Of a stretch of 64,000 nucleotides of DNA, positions 25,601 to 38,235 are shown one piece after another. Every line of letters begins with the position of its first letter. Within the stretch, counting starts at the first letter, position 1. The notes beneath the pieces are model-generated. The model ran no database searches and had not been told where the DNA came from. It worked only from the letters and a program-made list of their open reading frames with translations. The translations under genes and the position numbers were made by a program. The stretch is from Musa acuminata AAA Group (lineage: Eukaryota > Streptophyta > Magnoliopsida > Zingiberales > Musaceae): positions 35,394,501 to 35,458,500 of the forward strand of contig NC_088344.1 in assembly GCF_036884655.1 (NCBI RefSeq), read 5' to 3'.

Positions 25601-28390
25601 CACTATAGAACATATGCAGTTTTGCACAAAGGGAAAAAGTAAAAACATAACACCAGAACTATTGTGTCAAGATTTCACTTGTAAAAACTAGTAACAGAAA
25701 GCAAAACACCTGGTCAATGGCACATGGTATCAAACAACGAAGATCGTCTTTGCCTGAGAAGAGATGTGGAAATGAACTAGGGAATGATGGGACAGCCTGT
25801 AGACAATAAATTATGCTCAGGTATGATAAAAATCTCTAGTATTTTTTTATTACCAATGCAAAAATATGACAACTAGCCGTGTCTTTTTCATTTGTCGAGT
25901 AACAGTGAGTCCAGCAGTATTCATTTGCATAAAAATGATGTAATTATTAACTATGCCATGCCAAGAACAAACATTGAACCCCTTTCTAGGAAAGAATTGT
26001 CATGTTAACTTACTAAAAGGGTCAAACACACTCAGCTATGAAGCAAGTTTCATATTGACCTGAAGAAAAGTTAGGCCATGAGAAAAAGGCGTTGAAGTAG
26101 AACCTGAACAGGAGGGAAGCTGATTTTACCAATATGATCCTCATTTGTAAAGCCAAATATTCCTACAACCTGCATTTCAGAAGCACAATATTACAAGAGT
26201 AAGTATTTGAATGGCACTCTCTTAGAACATAAAATAAATTTTATAAGTCAAGCATGTCTGAAAAAATATGCAACCCCCCCTTGAAACATAAAATAACTGT
26301 TATAAGTCATGCTTGTCTGAAAAAATATGCATTTGGAGTCACCTTATTGAATGTGACACATTTCGCAACTTTGACCATATTCTCATAGAAAGCACTGCAA
26401 AAAAATCTTGACATTAGAACTCTACAACATAGCAAATGATCAGCATTACTTGAAATCTAAAGCAACAACATCAAACTGTTAGTACCAACTATTTGAGGTT
26501 AAAAGCAATATTATTTGATCGTTGGCATCAGATCCATCCTACTATTTCAAACTAAGGGTTTGTTGTTCCTCTACCTTTCCTAGACCATGAATTGAAACTT
26601 ATTCACCTTGTCATGAAAGTTCACTTACATATTGTATATGCAACCCTAGTATGCAGTTATGCACTTCAAATTGTTCTGAGGTAAACTACAATGCATAAAC
26701 ACTTGAGAGGCCCAACTTGACTCGGAAAAGAATGAATTAATTTTTGAAATAATGAATCTTAATGTTGAATGGTTTTATCAGTGAACACAAGGTATACAAT
26801 TAAAACCTACATTTAACAGAAGGTAGGAGATATATGAATGATAATGGAATACAAGCAATCATTTACATAGTGGAAACTATATCATGCTAGTGCAAAGATG
26901 CAACTAATAAATAAAAAGCCTTACCCGCCAACATAACTGAAATCTGAGAAAATAAAAGTTCTAGTTATGTCAAATCCACATGCAATTATGTCTTTCGCAT
27001 TCTCACGAGCAAGCCTTTTACTCTCTTCCACCGTAAGGTTCTTCCACATGCACTTCTCATCATCAGTTAGCTGTATAACAAGAGGAACCTTGAAAGCGTC
27101 CTGCAAGTATCTATTGATAGTAGTAGCTTCAGACAAATAACCAAACCACAAGCTTGACTCAACCAAATTTAACATAACAAAAAACATAAAGTACATAATC
27201 TCATGTGTAAAGATGCATATGAATTACAAAACTCATATTAATTGGATGGTTTCTTCAAAATTTCACTGATGAAAGGTCACATCAACGATTTCACCAAATA
27301 CTGGACCAACTTGCTTCCTGGCTGGTAAACAAAGACAAATCATATTAATGGAACGTGTTTCTTCACAATTGCATTGATGAAAAATCACATCAATTTTTTG
27401 ACCAAATTCTGGACCAAGTAAGCTCCCTAGCCAGCATATAGAGAGAATGGATATGTAATCACAAGCATGTGAAGGACAAATGTTCTGATATAACCAGCAA
27501 ACCAATAGAATTAAGAAAATGTGGCCTTAGCCGTGACGAAAGACACATGGATGGAGATTTCTTTATGACTAAAGATCAGCCTAAGAAAAAAATTAGCAAG
27601 ACCTTAGAGAACAAAATATTTCTGTAAAAAAAGGCCACCTCAAAGATTTTTCTCACATTAATCCCATTCCAGCTAGAAGAAATCAGATTTTCTTTTTTTA
27701 ATTACTGCAAATTCTGCTTAATCTAGTGATTTAACCAGACTGTTCAATATAATTAGAACCAGGAAATATCTAGCACGCAACAGAAATACTTAGATTTCGA
27801 TACGTAATACCCTAAGAGCACACAAAGTGAAATCAGAATCACTGGAACCTGAAGCTAGTGAAGCAAGTATTTTTATAATACGTAATTAACATAGAAATGC
27901 ATCAACGAATATAAAGCTTACCGACAGGGATACCTACTTGGTGAACATGAAGGGCACCAAATGCCCCATATGCAACGCCTCGGAGGATGGCCCTCTCCCC
28001 GTGTACAGGAAGAACTTCTCGCCCCTCTCATAGACATCAAGAATCTCATTGAAGTCCCTATAAACAATCACCCAAGAACCAAGCTCCCATTCACCAAAAA
28101 CACCGGAAGACCGAAAGAGGATAGAAATTGAGAGGGCAAAAGTAGTCGGACCTGTGGGCGAAGAAGACACCACGGCGAAGGAAGACGTGGGCGGGGCGAC
28201 CGGTGAGCCGCTCGACGCGCCGCACGAGCGATTCATCGAGCCGCTGGCAGCCGAATTTCTCGATCAGCTTGTCGTAGTCGATCTTCCCCCCGTCCTTCGC
28301 CGTCACCTCCCAAGGGTTCACCACCTGCTCGTCGTCGCCCTCCCGATCGCCGCCTCCGGCGGAGCCGGCTTTCGTTGGCTCTTCCGCCAT
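22651..28390 (-). CDS. WARS: Tryptophan--tRNA ligase, cytoplasmic
   Basis: Exons in transcription order: 28390-28152, 28057-27938, 27110-26925, 26394-26343, 26169-26104, 25796-25710, 25532-25440, 25222-25142, 24247-24176, 23539-23471, 23173-23063, 22701-22651. The spliced product is 408 aa, the usual size of the plant cytosolic enzyme. It charges tRNA-Trp with tryptophan. The class I signatures are HMGH at residues 109-112 (HIGH motif, after [11 protein letters not shown]) and KMSAS at 286-290. Eukaryote/archaea-type features include FSDFSYVGG and the C-terminal [11 protein letters not shown] ending. The start MAEEPTKAG follows a short upstream in-frame extension that I excluded because homologues start near here and it has no targeting character. 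Every junction has GT..AG and keeps phase. Introns hold two diverged tandem duplications. Confidence 0.95.
26226..26331. repeat. ~58-bp tandem duplication in a WARS intron
   Basis: The words ACATAAAATAA, TTATAAGTCA and TGTCTGAAAAAATATGCA recur in the same order at 26226-26272 and 26284-26331. A C-run follows the first copy. The repeat is wholly within the intron between the exons ending 26343 and starting 26169. Confidence 0.8.
27233..27446. repeat. ~107-bp diverged tandem duplication in WARS intron 2
   Basis: TCATATTAAT starts both copies (27233 and 27340). Both continue with TTTCTTCA, TGATGAAA, TCACATCAA, ACCAAAT and CTGGACCAA. Divergence is moderate, so the duplication is not recent. Confidence 0.75.
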
Positions 28391-29133
28391 GGCAGAAGGC
28401 GACCGAGAGCTTGGACGGGGGGCCGTGCTTAGGGTTCTAGAAGCAATGCCGCAAGATTGGGTTTTAGAGACCGGTTCGGACCATAAATAATGATATCTGA
28501 AGTCAGCTTTGCCATTTAGCGTTTGGGACCCGCACATAACGTCCAATCACAAGGCAGCGAAGAACCGAGTGAATGCAGTATGGGTTAAAAAAATTATTGA
28601 GAAAAGAAAGGACCGAGGTTTCTCCGAACCGGTCCAACATTACGCATAAATCGCCGGTTTGATTAAGAGTGACACTAGATCGAACCCGGTTGAGATTTGA
28701 GCCCGACTCGCCCAATGAACGGATCAGGTCAATGGGCCGGGTCCAATGAACACGAATGATGATTATGACCTCTCTGTGAATGCAATGTGCAACAGAATGA
28801 GAGACCAAAACAGATTCTTATTCTCTCCATATGAGGTAAAATTAATCCAAACTTAAATTCAACCTAAAATCAATATTTGTTGACCTCGATTAGAATCATA
28901 TAACCAGCACTAAAATTTCTAACACAACATCCACTGATGAAGAGGTTTCTTTGCATACAGAAGAATAGATCAACACTCAACCTCAACTGCACAATAAAAG
29001 GGTAGCATATAGGGACATGGAGACAAAGAATGAACTGTTTCTTTCACATCATATTTTCCTTTTGAATACAGATAAAAATGTGAAGTTCTCTGTGACTCAT
29101 TGTCGATCCGTCGAACAGACTCCAAGCTGACGT
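28391..29133. other. Intergenic: WARS promoter side and FKBP 3' flank
   Basis: The left part (28391-28550) is the WARS leader/promoter side. The remainder is AT-rich with short GC-richer patches and no recognised gene; open frames here on the minus strand have no family features. Confidence 0.5.
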
Positions 29134-32100
29134 TTACTCGTCATCAAGACCTGGAACATACTCCAAACTAACATCAAATATTACAGGACTGTTTGGGGCT
29201 ACCCTTGGCCTCCCTGGTGCTGAAGTAAGGCCCTTGGGGAATGATAACTGTTGAAAGAACACATAAACTTAGATGCATTCAGATGAAAATTTGATCATTA
29301 TTGAAAGTACTACATAATGGAGTCCTGAAATTTTATGACAACAGACCAAGTAATGTGCTATAGATGGGCACAGTTGCATATGATTTTTAAATGGACAGAA
29401 TCTAGCTGGAAGTCTGACAAATTATGATTACATGTTTATCCACTGGTATATGAAAAAAGAAAGTCTCGAAGATGTTACAATATTGATTTCAATGCATCAA
29501 GACCACTTACGGAGCCTGGTATATACAGTCGACGTTTTCCTCCAACTTTCATGCCCAAAATTCCTTCATCAAGTCCCTTGACCACCTATTTTTGGCAAAA
29601 CAAAAGGGGAAAAAGAACATGAAGAAACATGGAAAACTTGCAAGGTGAATATTTCCATGAGAGATTCAAATATTCAGGCGGTATGCTTTCAAGCAAAGCA
29701 AATTTCTTCATGATGACAAAACAGTCCAGTATAGTGAGAATTCCTCACACTGCATGACGCTATGCTTCAATATCTTAGCAAATTCTTGTTCTCTTTTATG
29801 ACCGTCTTCACAGATTCACAAATAACTTCTAGTCCGCCCAAAATAAGCACAGTAGGCTGAAAAGACTCGAGCGCAAAATGATACATAACAGATGGTAGAG
29901 AACGGGAAAGATACATAACAGATCATGAAGGACCATCAGGAGTTGGATGTGCTCCATATTTACAGAGTCCTTGATACAATTACTTCATTCTAACTGGTTG
30001 ATATAGTGTGAGTAGGCATACTCCATGTTGTAACGGAATGGGCCCTCCTGGATTACACATTTATATTTGACTTTCATGAAAAGAAAAACAAAAATTACTT
30101 CAAGAAAGTAGTTGAAAATAATAATGTAAAAGAATCCATGATGGCCTATATGTGTGAATAAGCAACAACTAAAATTATGGAGTGTGTAAGCCAGCATGTG
30201 ATGTACACCAAGAAACATCAACAACAAACAAAGTTCTGACTGATTCAGATCTCTTATAGGAAAAACCATATATGATTAGATCTTACCAACATTAGGCGCA
30301 AAGACTGGAAGTATGATAAGATTGTTATACCTGACCAGCTCCCACACGAAAAATATAAGGTAGGCCTTTTTCCAATGAGCTGGAACAAAAAGGAAGAGCA
30401 GAATCAGAATCCTTCTAAAGAATTGTCTAGGATACAATTTCAGAATGAGCATTATGATTCATGTTACTTAAAGCTAGTCAGCAGAATATGCAACCCAGAT
30501 AGAAATGTTAGATAAATGCTTCTAAGATTGTACTGATAGGCCATGCAAAATAAAAGAAATGAAGTTCAATGTATATCAATCAGATAATTGCTTTGCTGAT
30601 ACTCAATATCTAGGTCAAATTTGGAATAAATATAAGCCTATGGAGTTTCCTCGGTAGTGAATTTTCATTGTGACATGCAGTGACTTACTGTCTAAAACAA
30701 TAAGATATAAACAAGACATATTGCAAACTAGACTGCAGTGGCACAGAAAACATGGGATGAAATGAGAAGCGAGGCGAAAAAGAGAGCAATCCAGAAATGG
30801 ATTACACCTTCTGTATTTTCATACAATACAACTGTTACTTGTTAAAAATTGTTTCTATGTTGGTTGTATTGGCAACATCTGTTGAAAATCCAGAAAAGAA
30901 TCTAGCTCTGATTGGATAAAAATCCAGATCCAGTTGGATAATTGTCAATCCTACTCCCATAACTTCTTTTTTGTGCTATTTTAATCATCTTGGCTGCCTC
31001 ATGGTGGATTTCATTACAAAATATGTGGCTGCAGGGGAAGAGGTGGTTCAGTTATCTAGAACGGGAGGCACCTTCCTGAGGATCTGATCTGAAATTAAGT
31101 TAAGATTAGGCCAACTTTATTGTCAATAGTAAGTTAAGAATCAACGGCCTTACTGTTAGTGATAGAATTCTTTTGAAGGACTTTTTGTTTTCACTAATGT
31201 GATTATACTGCACATCAACATAATAAATCCTTATTGACCTGTCACAGTTGTTTGCTGAATGTTTCTTCTACATTGACTTCCTCTTCAATATATTGTGCAA
31301 CTTGTCGTCCCCATCAAGTTTGTATCTTTAAGCTTCTCACATCCTAAGTGTAACACCCCCAATTAGTTTCACATCAGAAGTCGGTAAAGACTAAGATTGA
31401 CTTATAAGGGTCTGATGAGTATATTACAATAACTTTAGCTTAAGCATTTTGATCAGTAGTTTGGACCAAACAGAGTTATAGGCCAGTTAGCCCATCAGAT
31501 TCAAGTCGTGACATTTGGTATCAGAGCCAACCTAGTATTTGGGCATGGTGAGAGGTTGGGCCTTGACAAGGATGTCAAGTTAATTGAGTGGGCGAGATTG
31601 TAACACCCTCAATTAGTCTCACATCAAAAGTGAACAAAGACTTAGATTGGCTTATAAGGGTCTGATAAATATACTATGATAACTTCAGTTTAAGCATTTT
31701 GGTTAGTGGTTTGGGCCAAACAGAGTTATAGGTCAGTTAGCCCATCAGACTTAGGTCATGACACTAAGCATTTGTCTTTGGTGTCAAGGAGATAACATCA
31801 GAACTATAGTTTGGATTAAGCGAGTATTTGAAATAAATTATTGAATTTTACAAATTTTTCTATGGAATAGCTAAGTCAAAGCAAATGGAAACATATTGTT
31901 ATAAATGCTGCAGACAGCAATCAGGGATCTAGAAAGACAGAAAAGGACTAGATGCATGCCTTGAGCCAACAAGAGAAGGAGGAATCAACTTTCTCCCAGA
32001 TAGTCATGAATTATAAATATAAAATGAAGGCTCCCAGAATAACAGTAAACAAGGAACTTTAAAAAGGACAAAATCATAAACAAAATCTTTCCATTTCATT

Positions 32101-35039
32101 TTTAAGGCCTCATCAAGCATAAATATCATTAATGATCTCGGTAGAGTGTTTACCTGTCAAATATTTGCCCTGATGGAACCATGGCAACATAATTTGCAGC
32201 CACCTATATGGTAAGACATGAAATACCCAAGTTATGGCATAGATATTTAGTACCATAGATAAAATTAGAGAGCAAATTAAGAAATAAGATACTACACAAG
32301 AACATGCACACAAAGTAACAGAACACTGCTACTGAGATGCAGTTTCCCAAATTCCCATGCAACAACTCATCAAGGAGAATCAGTTCAGCAATATTGGATA
32401 TGAAAAGCAGTTCCTCAAATGTAGATTAGACAACAGATGCAAGAAAAATAAGAAAAAATTGCATTAAAGCAGAGCAAAGATACTTTAGAATTTAAATTCT
32501 TCGAAATTTCTAAAAATGAGCTTATTTGCACTTACATGCATTACCAACAGATATCTTGCAGTGCTAATGATTGATGGGACCCACGTGCATTAGGCCACCA
32601 TTTTCATTTATCATGATTATAATTTAATGCATTTTAAAAAAATTGTTCCTCTCACTGAATTATTAAAGTGGCAGTCCACTGATCCACTTTTTCTAGTAAT
32701 AAGCCAAGTATTCAATGGCATCCAAAGTTAAAAAAAATTAAAAAATATATTAAACCTCAATCGGGAACTCACCTGAAAACCAATGGGTGGGCTCGGACCT
32801 TCTCCAATTTTAATATCCTTATATTGCAGACCAGATTCTGTAGTTACCATAGGTATCTGCATGAAAATATAATATGTTTATCACCTATTCATAAATAAGA
32901 AAGTTTTATCTAGTATCTCTAGATTTTAACACTGATATTACAGCAGTAGTGTCTTACCATAGTCCAACAGTTGAATATAGCTTAGAGTTCAAGCAGGTTG
33001 CAACAGCAAAATTGTAGACATGATAGAAACTAGACAGATGAATTGTAGAGGGAGCACAACTATCTTCAACAGCTATAACAAGTTACAAAGAGTAACAACT
33101 GGTAGAAGGATGAAAAACCACTGTGATGGGAATATACTAATCCACACTCATGAATAGTAAGGAAATTCATTGTAACTATTTCCTTCAATTATGGGTTGTG
33201 CTTCTTCAAAAATTTAGATCTTCCACTTGCTTGTTATGGATAATGACATTTTTATGAATAATGAAATGTGGCTAAATTGTAAGAAATTGTTTATGAGATG
33301 GTTCTTATTGCTTTTACATCGGAAATGAATCTGCAAAATCATGTCTATCCTTGTCAGCTAAGAAAGAAAACCATGTAGACTAGGTTCACGATAACATGAT
33401 TAGTTTTCATGAAAGACTTGTTGGTCGAAAAAGGGCATCCGTGCAGTAATTGGTCACCATCTCAATCCAAAAATTTTAGTAGATAAATTATGGGCCAATG
33501 CCAGTATATTAACTGTACTCTCAGATAGTATGGGTTAATAACAGGTAACATTATCCACTCTTACATGTCCTATCAATCTCCCCCTACATGTGAGAGTCCT
33601 ACCTGCATACCATATAACCACACCCTTCAAGAATGAAGTGATGTCCATAACAATAAGTTCTTTAAAGCACATGGAACAAAGATAAATAAGAAGCCCACAT
33701 CAGAATGTTTCAGACCACCCAAATACCAGATGAATTATTTCATAAACCAGAAAATTTTAGTGCATCTACTCAAAATCAAAAAAGAAATTATTGAGTTTAC
33801 ACATCTTTTTGTTAGTCTTCTTGATCTGCATAAAATTTGTCATCTTCAGAAATGACATCATTTCTGACCTTGATATCACCAGTCAAAATCTTGACTATTT
33901 AAAGAAGAGCACTAAAGAAAATTTACATCAAAATCTGGATAGGCAAGAAATTGTGTTCAGGGTTATGCAACCTCACCATACATTTTCAAGCTCCTTTTCA
34001 CATTCCTCGTTACATAATCTTGGCTTTTCCTCTGGGGGCAATCCAGCTCCATGGGAACCAACAATGGGTAACCCAAAAACAGACGTAACCAACACCATTC
34101 CAATCGCAGTCCGTCGACCACATAGTGTGAAATCGTCATATATTCTCTTACTTAATGTTTTGGGTCCACTCACTGAGGCCGAGCAATGAACACACAAAAT
34201 TGGGATCCTCTCAGTGGACAAGATACGAGGATTACACCATGCTTTCTTGACAAAGCTTGGACCTACACAAGTATCACATACTACTCAGGAAACTTTTGCA
34301 GAAGCTATGATATGAAAACACTTTCTGACTATTGAGCAAGATAGCACCATATGCCAACAAGCCAAAGCATGCAAGTAATCTTAATATGAATGGCATAAGA
34401 GCTATTTAATTGATCAGTTTCTACATCGCAGTAAGTCGTATGCTCCTCTACTGAAATTCCTTTCCAATTGCTTGAAAGCTAAAAAAACGATACCACAACA
34501 AAAACATGAACATGGCTTCTTTTACTACAATTCATTCTCATGGCTGATATCCAATTTACAAACATTTGATGTCTCTATAACACAGGAAATAGATCGAAAA
34601 ATCCCACAAACTCATCCAACATAGGTCATAATGAATCTCGCTAAAGGATGAGAGAATAACAAAACCGAAGGCTAAGCAGCAAGCCACTTCCGAAAAGATC
34701 ACCAAAATCTGAAACTACCAGTGAAGAACTCTATGAATAGTTCTCAAGCGGCTCTCGTCAACCAAAAACAGAACAAAGTACCGATTTTGTGGTGACCATT
34801 TACGAAATCAGGCTTCAATCTCTGCTGTTTTTGGCAAGAACTCATTCCTTTGTAGTCGCTAAACTACTGCATTTTGTTGCCCCAAACAAAAATGTGTGCA
34901 AGAATTTCTATGGCACGCCAAAATTAAACAGATAGTATCTCTGCATGTGTGCGAGAGAGATAGAGAGAGAGAGAGAGAGAAGGGGAGAAGGGATTGGATG
35001 GTGACCTGAGGGAAGAAGAAGCGCGGAGGAAGAAGCCAT
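29134..35039 (-). CDS. FKBP20-2: FKBP-type peptidyl-prolyl isomerase, thylakoid lumen (FKBP20-2-like)
   Basis: Exons in transcription order: 35039-35006, 34262-33982, 32856-32773, 32203-32154, 30379-30331, 29585-29511, 29247-29134; 228 aa. The N-terminus is a Ser-rich plastid transit sequence. A twin-arginine thylakoid signal follows: GRRTAIGMV with RR at residues 61-62, then a hydrophobic stretch ending near GSHGAG. A CNEEC cysteine pair (95 and 99) precedes the FKBP fold, which begins near VTTESGLQYKDI and carries VAANYVAMVPSGQIFDSS, VKGLDEGILGMKVGG and the C-terminal ending LEYVPGLDDE. Arabidopsis FKBP20-2 acts in photosystem II supercomplex assembly; the same role here is inferred from family. 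All junctions keep frame. The intron between 30379 and 32154 carries an intact TRIM retroelement. Confidence 0.92.
31349..31763 (+). mobile_element. Complete TRIM (terminal-repeat retrotransposon in miniature) with 5-bp TSD
   Basis: Two 165-bp direct LTRs at 31349-31513 and 31599-31763 both start TGTAACACCC and end TGACA. Target duplication CTAAG is present at 31344-31348 and 31764-31768. Right after the 5' LTR is TTGGTATCAGAGCC (31515-31528), the primer-binding site complementary to initiator methionine tRNA. The 85-bp internal part ends in a purine-rich GTGGGCGAGA before the 3' LTR. There is no coding capacity, so it needs proteins from an autonomous element. It sits in an FKBP intron, in antisense orientation to that gene. 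The LTRs differ at roughly a tenth of positions, so insertion is not recent. Confidence 0.93.
34960..34981. repeat. (GA)n microsatellite
   Basis: A short GA dinucleotide run lies in the first intron of the FKBP gene, just downstream of its exon 1. Confidence 0.85.
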
Positions 35040-35121
35040 GGCTGTGAAGTGAAGGACGTGCATTGGGTTTGGAACGGATAAAGGATTGCGTGGAGAATCG
35101 ATTGGAGACGAGGGCTCGATC

Positions 35122-35315
35122 TGTCCCGCAAGTCACCCTCGAGCCCGATAACCCACTTACTCGATCCAAATTCAATCCGATAACGTGTATTTCGGATCTT
35201 CAACCATTTTATTGTTTCAGTGTCCCGCAAGCCACCCTCGAGCCCAATAGCCCACTTACTCGATCCAAATCCGATCCGATAACGTGTAGGAGCTTCAACC
35301 ATTTTATTGTTTCAG
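35122..35315. repeat. ~99-bp tandem duplication upstream of the FKBP start
   Basis: TGTCCCGCAAG begins both copies (35122 and 35221). Each contains CACCCTCGAGCCC, CCCACTTACTCGATCCAAAT, CGATAACGTGTA and CTTCAACCATTTTATTG and closes at TTTCAG. It lies 83 bp upstream of the FKBP ATG, so it may have duplicated promoter elements. Similarity is above 85% by eye. Confidence 0.88.
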
Positions 35316-37560
35316 TTAATAATATAAAAAATATTATATATACCTCATAATTATACGGCTAATATCTCGGTATCATATGATTGATACCTTATGTTGGATG
35401 AGCCATGTTTTATCACCTTTTAGGTGATGATGATGATGGACTCTACAAAAGTTAGTACATAAGATGTGACTCAACCAACTATACTAAATGTTTCATAGAT
35501 TGAATATAATAGTTTCAAGCATTAATCATAATCTTAACCAAATAATTAAATCTTATATTATTAAAAGCCCTCGTATCTAGTTTTAGTATTTCGTTTCTTA
35601 CACTTAAAAAAATTATATTGATATCCCTACAATTACGAAGGTGAAATATCTAAATTTATTTATCATAATACCATTAATTTTATCAACGAAAATATGAAAT
35701 AAAAGATAAAAAGATAATTTTTAATATTTTAGTTGATGATGACAAATGATGTCATAATTGAAGATTGCAAGCGTCTATCGTAGATAGGAAAACGATAATG
35801 AAAGGTAAATGTTGTTATACATTTACATCAATGGTGACGTGATTATCGAGTGTCCCTTCAATTGTTTTGTATCTATGACATTAATGTAGTTGTCGAGCTA
35901 CGTTGCTCGACATCTGTATCGATGATCCTTTCGTCACTCAACAACCGTGTCAATATTGATGCAGATATAGAGTGATCCTTACATCTCGTCGTCGCTCTTC
36001 TTATCTATAACAACCCCCTAATTGTTCCATCATTCGTCACCATCGACACTATCCATCACTATCAACTGAAACATTAAAAATATTTTTTTATCTTTTATTT
36101 TTTATATATTTATTGATAAAATTGATAAAATTAGGATAAATGAACATAGATGTTTTACTTTCGTAATCATACGAATATCAATGTAACTTAAAAAAAATAT
36201 AAGGATTAGGATACTAAAGATAGCTAATTACATCAGATAATTTATAATTAGCTTTGTAAACTTTTAGGAAATGGTCTCCGTCAATTATACTCTTTATATT
36301 TGAAACTTATCCAATTCCTTCAAATTCTTTATTAATTTAAACATTAGAAAAATTTTCTTATTTTTTCATATACATCTGTAATTCTTTTTACAGTATCCTT
36401 AGTAGAATTCACTCACATCAAATTTATGATATTCTTTTAAACTTAGAACTAAGGTTAACTCCCAACCTCCTCAAGTATCACACAATCAAATTCTATTTAA
36501 CCATCGTTAACAGTTAATAAGAAGAAAAGAAATTCGAAAAAAAATGTGTCCCCGATACTGATGATAATTAAAATATCATACGGTGTACCATAGTCGTGAT
36601 GTTTGACTTCGAGATTGGTGCCTCAAATATCGTGCTTAGGACTTTTTGGTGTGAAGACCAGAATTATATACCATTGACTGTATTATATTCGTCCATATAT
36701 ATATATAGTTTTTGACCGAAGGTACAAGTAAATGCGCGTCTCGGACCTCAATTAAATGCAGCAAACGTGTTCATCATCGCCATGTTTTCCTGCACGAACT
36801 GTGTGGAGAAAATTCCCATGTCAGACAGAAGTTTGAAATCATTTTCTTGGCAAGTTTGGTAGGACATACTCCATAAACTTTAATCTGTTTTAAGGAATAA
36901 TAACTATTATAAGTGATATATAATTTCTTATATTTAGTAAATATTTATTTCATCGTCGTATGAACATGAAGAATCATTCGAATCACTATTATTTTATTAA
37001 AATTCTTAAATGATAGAAAATAAATATGAGTAAAATATTTTTTTTATTAGAGTATTTTTACCATCGTTATAAGAATAAATCTTATGAAAAAAAAAGACTT
37101 CTCTTATTTATATAGAGAGACTAATAAAATTAAAATTTCAAGTTTTTTGATAATAAAAGAATCTTATCGTTGTACCAAAAAAAACATTCGTTTACTCGAT
37201 CTTCGTCGCTACTATTATTTAAAATAATGTACTTAGAAAATTCTTGAAGATGCATCAGCATCAGCATCAGCCACCGAGGTAGGTGCCGGGAAGGCACCCC
37301 CAAAACCAAATTCCTACAAGTTTGCACTCCTTCCATGACCAAGACTGTGTGTACGTTCCATGCAGCAACTTTGGTTCGAGTTTGCCTTCAAAGTTCCACA
37401 CCTCGGAGTCAAAGATCTCCTTCACCTGCCACCATCTGCTTCTTCGCCTCCGATCAAACATGTGACACATGTTTGACCGCTGCTAATCTTTTTTGTCAAC
37501 AAGAAAACCTCACAATTGTCAAGGGTTTGATTCAGACGAGACTTTCTTTGCAGTAGGTAG
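35316..37560. other. AT-rich intergenic DNA between FKBP and PIP-like genes
   Basis: About 2.2 kb with low GC. Short repeated words (for example TTATTTATC and GATGATGA) are visible, but I found no gene, no RNA gene and no element with recognisable termini. The end of the stretch is the proximal promoter of the PIP-like gene. Confidence 0.5.
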
Positions 37561-37573
37561 CTTCTCTATATAA
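37472..37573 (+). promoter_or_regulatory. PIP-like gene core promoter: W-box and TATA box
   Basis: TATATAA at 37567-37573 lies 66 bp before the ATG, a normal distance for a plant TATA box with a short leader. TTTGACC at 37472-37478 fits the W-box core bound by WRKY factors. Pathogen-pattern induction would suit the PIP family but is inference from the motif. Confidence 0.5.
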
Positions 37574-37638
37574 ACTCCTCGCATGCAGCCGAATCCTTGC
37601 AAGCATTACAAGCTAGCCTTTTGTTGAAGGATCGAGGG

Positions 37639-37863
37639 ATGGGTTGTCGGAGGAGTTGCGTGCTGGTGATGGCGCTGCTCGTCTCGGCCGTCGTCGCGAG
37701 CAACGTCGGCGGAGTCGACGCGGCGAGGCCGGTGCCGGACTGCTTCGACGGCGGCGAGAGCTACTTGGCGTACCCGAGCACGCAGGAGAAGGCGAGAGCG
37801 ACGGTGGCGACGTGGATGGCGAGGCTGCCGTCAGGGCCGAGCCCGAAGGGACCCGGCCATTAG
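37639..37863 (+). CDS. PIP/PIPL-type secreted signalling peptide precursor (SGPSxxGxGH motif)
   Basis: Single-exon 74-aa precursor. Residues about 9-29 are a hydrophobic signal peptide (VMALLVSAVVASNVGG, likely cleaved near DAARP). A variable Gly/Glu/Ala region follows, and the extreme C-terminus reads SGPSPKGPGH. This ending is the hallmark of PAMP-induced secreted peptides (PIP) and PIP-like peptides, related to IDA and CLE-type signals; Arabidopsis PIP1 is perceived by the receptor kinase RLK7 and amplifies immunity. Processing to a short hydroxyproline-bearing peptide in the apoplast is expected by analogy. The coding GC content is far above the flanks. A TATA box and a W-box motif precede it. 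Which PIP/PIPL member this is cannot be said. Confidence 0.88.
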   Translation: MGCRRSCVLVMALLVSAVVASNVGGVDAARPVPDCFDGGESYLAYPSTQEKARATVATWMARLPSGPSPKGPGH

Positions 37864-38157
37864 TGACGGCGGAGCAGCTCGATCACGTTACGCCCTGTAA
37901 AATGATGCAGGCTTAAGGAAGGAAATTACATGAAATGTAAAGAAGCCTTCTTTTTTGTTTTCTTTTTTTTCTTCTCTTGATAAAAGGATGAGGTAATTTT
38001 TCCCATCCGAAGAAGAAACACTCCGTTTACTCCCAAGTATTCGGATATTTAATATTTTGTATTTTTTCTGATACGGAGTTCAATGGTAAGGTTGTTAATA
38101 CTTTCTTAAAATAAAGAGGTCAAGCTCGTCCTCGCAATGGGAACCTCATGCATTTAA

Positions 38158-38235
<78 letters not shown>

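Noticed and set aside
28391..28546. Upstream in-frame extension of WARS beginning MDVMCG
   Set aside because: Includes a promoter-like region, has no targeting character, and homologues start at MAEEP-like positions.
35063..35350. 95-codon plus-strand frame upstream of FKBP with a repeated peptide
   Set aside because: It is produced by the 99-bp tandem duplication; no family motif or splice support.
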